NCBI GenBank assembly: GCA_964485455.1
Contig: CAZAJU010000041.1
Span: 1-17,598, forward strand
DNA length: 17,598 nucleotides
Direction: 5' to 3'
Origin: Tissierella_B sp964485455
GTDB lineage: Bacteria > Bacillota > Clostridia > Tissierellales > Tissierellaceae
The notes below the pieces were generated by a model. It had not been told where the DNA came from, searched no databases, and saw nothing but the letters and a program-made list of their open reading frames with translations. Both the position numbers and the translations under genes were made by a program. Below, piece after piece: positions 14,803 through 17,598 of this stretch; position 1 is the first letter of the stretch, and every line of letters starts with the position of its first letter.

Positions 14803-16701
14803 TTACAATGTTTGTTCTTCTCTCATAGACTTTCTAAATTCATCTGTAGTCATGCCAACCTTCTTTTTAAAAAGAGTATAGAAATATCTATTATCATAAT
14901 AACCTACATCTTCTGCGATATCTTTTGCTGTTTTATCAGTAGATATTAATAGAGTTTTTGATAATTCTATTCTAAGGTTTAAAATATAATCGTTTAAGGT
15001 AATTCCTTTCTCTTCCTTAAAGATTTGCCTAATATAGCTAAGAGAAAGCTGAATCTCATCTTTGATTTCATCAACGGAGAAATCCTTCCTTGTAAAGTTC
15101 TTATCAACATATTCTTGAATTCTATCAGCTATATTATCCTTATTTAAGCTGGCAGCTACCTTGCTATTTTCTATATCAGAATATGATACTATCTGGCTAT
15201 CGCCACTGTTTAAAGCATTTTGCACTGCATGTATAGAATATCTTTGGCTAAATTTTATGCTATCCAGGTTATTGACGATAGTACCTATACCAATAGATGT
15301 TTCAATACCAAGCTCTTCAGAAATAATATGCTGTAGATTCAATAAACTATCCATAATTTCTTCCATTTTTTTATCTGAGAATTCTTCATTATGGATAATG
15401 CAGCTTATACAGTTTGGAGAGGTTAAAGTACCTTGCATATTGGAACTGGAATTTATATACTCTAATATTTTCTCCATAATTTCAGGAGTTAAATCCTGAC
15501 CATCATCTGGTATTAAGGAAAATACCATAAATTTATGATTTTCTTTAAATCCAAGAACATGGAGGGAATTATCTCCGAAGCTTCCATTAAAGACTCTTTG
15601 TATTTGGGATGATTTGTTCTTAAGTAATAGATTATTATAGGCTTCATCCAAGAAGGTATATTCATCTCCTGAGATCAAATCTATGGATGGATTATCCTTC
15701 ATTCTTTGAATAATATTATTTAATGGATCGTATATCTTTTTAGTAGAGATTGTGCTTATAATTATGCTAATTATCATAAAGAGTATAAAAAATAATCCTA
15801 GGTAAATATCTACCTTAATAACTTCATTTGTGAGATATGAATATGGGGTAATGCTTATAAATACAAAGCCTAAATCAGTAGCCTTCTTAAAGGTTACAAA
15901 GGATTTTTCTCCAAAATAATCTGCTGTAAAGCTTCCTTCAATCTCTTCACTGTTGGCAATTGAGTAGTAAAACTCATCTTTGGGAAGTACTTCTCCAAAT
16001 CTGCCTTTTGAATCGGAGATTATCTTTCCAGCCCCATTTACAATAATCATACTTGACGAATTACTAGTATCATTTACTATTTCCGATAGAGCATTTTGAT
16101 CTATATTCACTATAAGTCCTTTATTTAATTTACCTTCTGAATCCTGATTTGCATAAACTATTGATATCAAATTCTTGGACGATTCATCTGTTTCTGACAG
16201 ATATGTTCTGGGGTAAAAGAGCTCATTTTTATATGCATTGAAGTTTTGCTCATATTTATTAAATAACTCCAAAGCATCTTGGTCGTAGAAATCTTCAGTG
16301 CTATGATCTGAAACATTTGAGATGACTTTATTAGAAGACCTATCTATTAGATAAAGGGATTCTACTAAATCATTTTTAATAGTTTCTCTATTGAGATGAT
16401 TTGATATTTGAATAACTTCCTCACGGGATAATTCATTAGAACGTGCATTTTGAATTAATGGATTTCTTGTCCATAGGTCATAATTATCTCCATAAATATC
16501 CGTTAATGTATAATATATTGTTTTATAGGATTGCTTTAATTGACTTGAAGCAGCTTCTATAGTAGAATCTGTAATTCTTCCTGAAATAAAACTAGTTACT
16601 ACAATCATTAAAATGGTTGTTAAAAGCACTGAGGTAATCAGGTAGGATGTAATTAGTCTAAATAGTAATTTATTATTTTTAATAAGATTTTTTAGTTTCA
16701 T
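14803..16701 (-). CDS. Membrane-anchored Cache-type sensor with AraC DNA-binding domain
   Basis: One-component transcription regulator of 632 aa that spans the membrane. A first helix at about 16-40, an extracellular Cache-like ligand domain (about 41-295) and a second helix (about 297-318) are followed by a cytoplasmic middle part (about 340-515) resembling the degenerate region of YesN/YtdP-type regulators. A C-terminal AraC domain has two helix-turn-helix units (about 544-566; TAKDIAEDVGYYDNRYFYTLFKKKVG at about 591-616, here given as the conserved second unit). Such proteins sense small solutes outside and regulate nearby transport or sugar genes. The target here is unknown; the PepSY and efflux genes downstream are candidates. 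The start ATG 16701 is preceded by AAGGTGAT. It lies 16 nt after plsY and is probably co-transcribed with it. Confidence 0.9.
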   Translation of the reverse strand: MKLKNLIKNNKLLFRLITSYLITSVLLTTILMIVVTSFISGRITDSTIEAASSQLKQSYKTIYYTLTDIYGDNYDLWTRNPLIQNARSNELSREEVIQISNHLNRETIKNDLVESLYLIDRSSNKVISNVSDHSTEDFYDQDALELFNKYEQNFNAYKNELFYPRTYLSETDESSKNLISIVYANQDSEGKLNKGLIVNIDQNALSEIVNDTSNSSSMIIVNGAGKIISDSKGRFGEVLPKDEFYYSIANSEEIEGSFTADYFGEKSFVTFKKATDLGFVFISITPYSYLTNEVIKVDIYLGLFFILFMIISIIISTISTKKIYDPLNNIIQRMKDNPSIDLISGDEYTFLDEAYNNLLLKNKSSQIQRVFNGSFGDNSLHVLGFKENHKFMVFSLIPDDGQDLTPEIMEKILEYINSSSNMQGTLTSPNCISCIIHNEEFSDKKMEEIMDSLLNLQHIISEELGIETSIGIGTIVNNLDSIKFSQRYSIHAVQNALNSGDSQIVSYSDIENSKVAASLNKDNIADRIQEYVDKNFTRKDFSVDEIKDEIQLSLSYIRQIFKEEKGITLNDYILNLRIELSKTLLISTDKTAKDIAEDVGYYDNRYFYTLFKKKVGMTTDEFRKSMREEQTL

Positions 16702-16717
16702 TTATATCACCTTTTTA

Positions 16718-17347
16718 TTATGCCTTGCTTTTTTTCTTAAAGGAGTCATTTAGCCTATTTTCTGTTCCTTCCTTTATACGCTTAATATTAGGTATGTGCT
16801 TAATAACACTTTGAAGGACTAATAATATGGATATTAGTATACAAGCCTTACCAAAATCCAAATAAATCGTAGCTAAAACAAGGAAGACTATTAAAGCTAA
16901 AGCTCCTAAGGCAATATATTGGGTTGCAAATGTAGTGATTAGAATAATAAAAAATCCTACTACTCCCATCCAAATATTGATTCCAAACATCATTCCTAAA
17001 GTGGATGCAGTACCCTTTCCGCCCTTAAATCCCATAAAGAAGGGATAGTTATGACCAAGGATTACACTTGCACCGTTTAGATAAAGGTTAATCATATTGT
17101 TTTCTAAATATGAAATATGAATTAAGTATTTTATAATCATTAAGGATATAATAGCTTTAGAGATATCCAATAGAGCTACTGCAATCCCCATTTTCCAGCC
17201 AAATTGTTTTACTGTATTTGATGCCCCTGCATTTCCTTCTCCAAGAGACCGGATATCTATCTTTTTAATGTTCTTACTCAGGATATAGGACCATTGAAGA
17301 CAGCCCATTAAATATCCAATAAGAATAATTAAGAGTAATTTAAACAT
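16718..17347 (-). CDS. plsY: Glycerol-3-phosphate acyltransferase PlsY-family protein
   Basis: Integral membrane enzyme family transferring an acyl group from acyl phosphate to glycerol 3-phosphate, the first step of phospholipid synthesis. Three signature regions are present (numbering from an ATG three codons upstream): GEGNAGASN (39-47), GHNYPFFMGFKGGKG (101-115) and NIKRIKEGTE (190-199). Several hydrophobic helices (about 5-25, 54-76, 92-101, 125-147, 148-165, 170-186) fit the family; the tail is basic. I start it at ATG 17347, 9 nt after AGGAG (17357-17361). The ATG at 17356 touches that site with no spacing. Motif 1 departs from the usual SGNxGATN (Glu for Ser, Ser for Thr), so it may be a paralog, and the essential PlsY may be elsewhere. 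The regulator gene follows 16 nt later. Confidence 0.88.
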   Translation of the reverse strand: MFKLLLIILIGYLMGCLQWSYILSKNIKKIDIRSLGEGNAGASNTVKQFGWKMGIAVALLDISKAIISLMIIKYLIHISYLENNMINLYLNGASVILGHNYPFFMGFKGGKGTASTLGMMFGINIWMGVVGFFIILITTFATQYIALGALALIVFLVLATIYLDFGKACILISILLVLQSVIKHIPNIKRIKEGTENRLNDSFKKKSKA

Positions 17348-17369
17348 TTTATTCATCTCCTATGGGGAT

Positions 17370-17378
17370 ATTATAACA
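17370..17378 (-). promoter_or_regulatory. Extended -10 promoter for plsY and the regulator
   Basis: On the minus strand TGTTATAAT is a perfect TATAAT with extended TG. No good -35 is seen 16-18 nt upstream. Initiation near 17363 would leave only a few bases before the ribosome site, which supports the start at 17347. Confidence 0.5.
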
Positions 17379-17524
17379 TATATAAGTGCAATTAATAGAA
17401 GTGAAATAATTACAACTATATATTGGGATGCTCCATAAATAAGAAAATAAAGAGCTTAAAATATACCCCTAGCTTTTCGGTATGGCTTGAAGTAATCGAT
17501 ATACAATTACCTCTGATATTTAAA

Positions 17525-17570
17525 TTGACAAGTTAAAGCTAATATCTCATCTTTGACAGTTAGAGCAAAT
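17525..17570. repeat. Pair of imperfect direct repeats starting TTGACA
   Basis: Positions 17525-17543 (TTGACAAGTTAAAGCTAAT) and 17553-17570 (TTGACAGTTAGAGCAAAT) match except for one deletion and two substitutions, with starts 28 nt apart. They could be regulator-binding repeats or part of an element continuing past the window. The rest of 17379-17598 shows no gene on either strand. Confidence 0.4.
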
Positions 17571-17598
17571 AAAAATCCTGGAACCTAAGTATTCGCAA

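Noticed and set aside
15161..15499. A 112-codon open frame antisense to the regulator gene
   Set aside because: It sits wholly inside a well-supported coding gene on the other strand and has no recognisable domain.
17379..17598. The end of a gene entering from the right edge on the minus strand
   Set aside because: The frames are broken by stops, and the longest open piece (about 30 codons) has no start or recognisable sequence.

Overview
The window reads as a low-GC, Gram-positive anaerobe of the Clostridia/Tissierellia type. The evidence is AT-rich codon use, strong AGGAGG ribosome sites, a PyrR-type pyrimidine attenuator, an NAD-linked class 1B dihydroorotate dehydrogenase (PyrD plus PyrK), a YknXYZ-like efflux set and a YesN-like membrane-anchored AraC regulator. 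This placement is inferred from gene content; no rRNA or tRNA gene is present to confirm it.

Layout: 93-360 holds a promoter and a small unrecognised membrane-peptide gene. 451-2318 holds a DEAD-box RNA helicase of DeaD/CsdA architecture with a long leader. 2342-10233 is a pyrimidine operon on the + strand: promoter, PyrR-binding hairpin, 18-codon leader ORF and intrinsic terminator, then pyrF-carA-carB-pyrK-pyrD-(heptamer repeat)-pyrE, closed by a 12-bp-stem terminator. pyrB, pyrC and pyrR are not in the window. 10233-13551, on the minus strand, is an efflux operon in the order membrane-fusion protein, ATPase, MacB/FtsX permease, preceded by a perfect 18-bp palindrome in a promoter spacer. 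13583-14666 (minus) is a secreted PepSY-domain protein with its own terminator. 14731-17378 (minus) is a plsY-like acyltransferase gene followed 16 nt later by a Cache/AraC-type membrane-anchored regulator.

How the genes work together: CarA and CarB make carbamoyl phosphate. PyrD/PyrK oxidise dihydroorotate with NAD+ as acceptor. PyrE adds phosphoribose to orotate, and PyrF decarboxylates OMP to UMP. UMP-bound PyrR would shut the operon through the leader.

The most striking observation is in CarA. The glutaminase nucleophile Cys is Gly245, the catalytic His is Ser328 and its Glu partner is Asp330, with further glutamine-pocket changes, although the frame is intact and the rest of the protein is well conserved. 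The pyrimidine operon therefore seems to encode a carbamoyl-phosphate synthetase that cannot use glutamine and should depend on free ammonia. The second notable feature is the leader ORF. Its Shine-Dalgarno overlaps the 3' strand of the PyrR hairpin, and its stop codon lies 7 nt before the terminator stem, which suggests PyrR attenuation coupled to translation.
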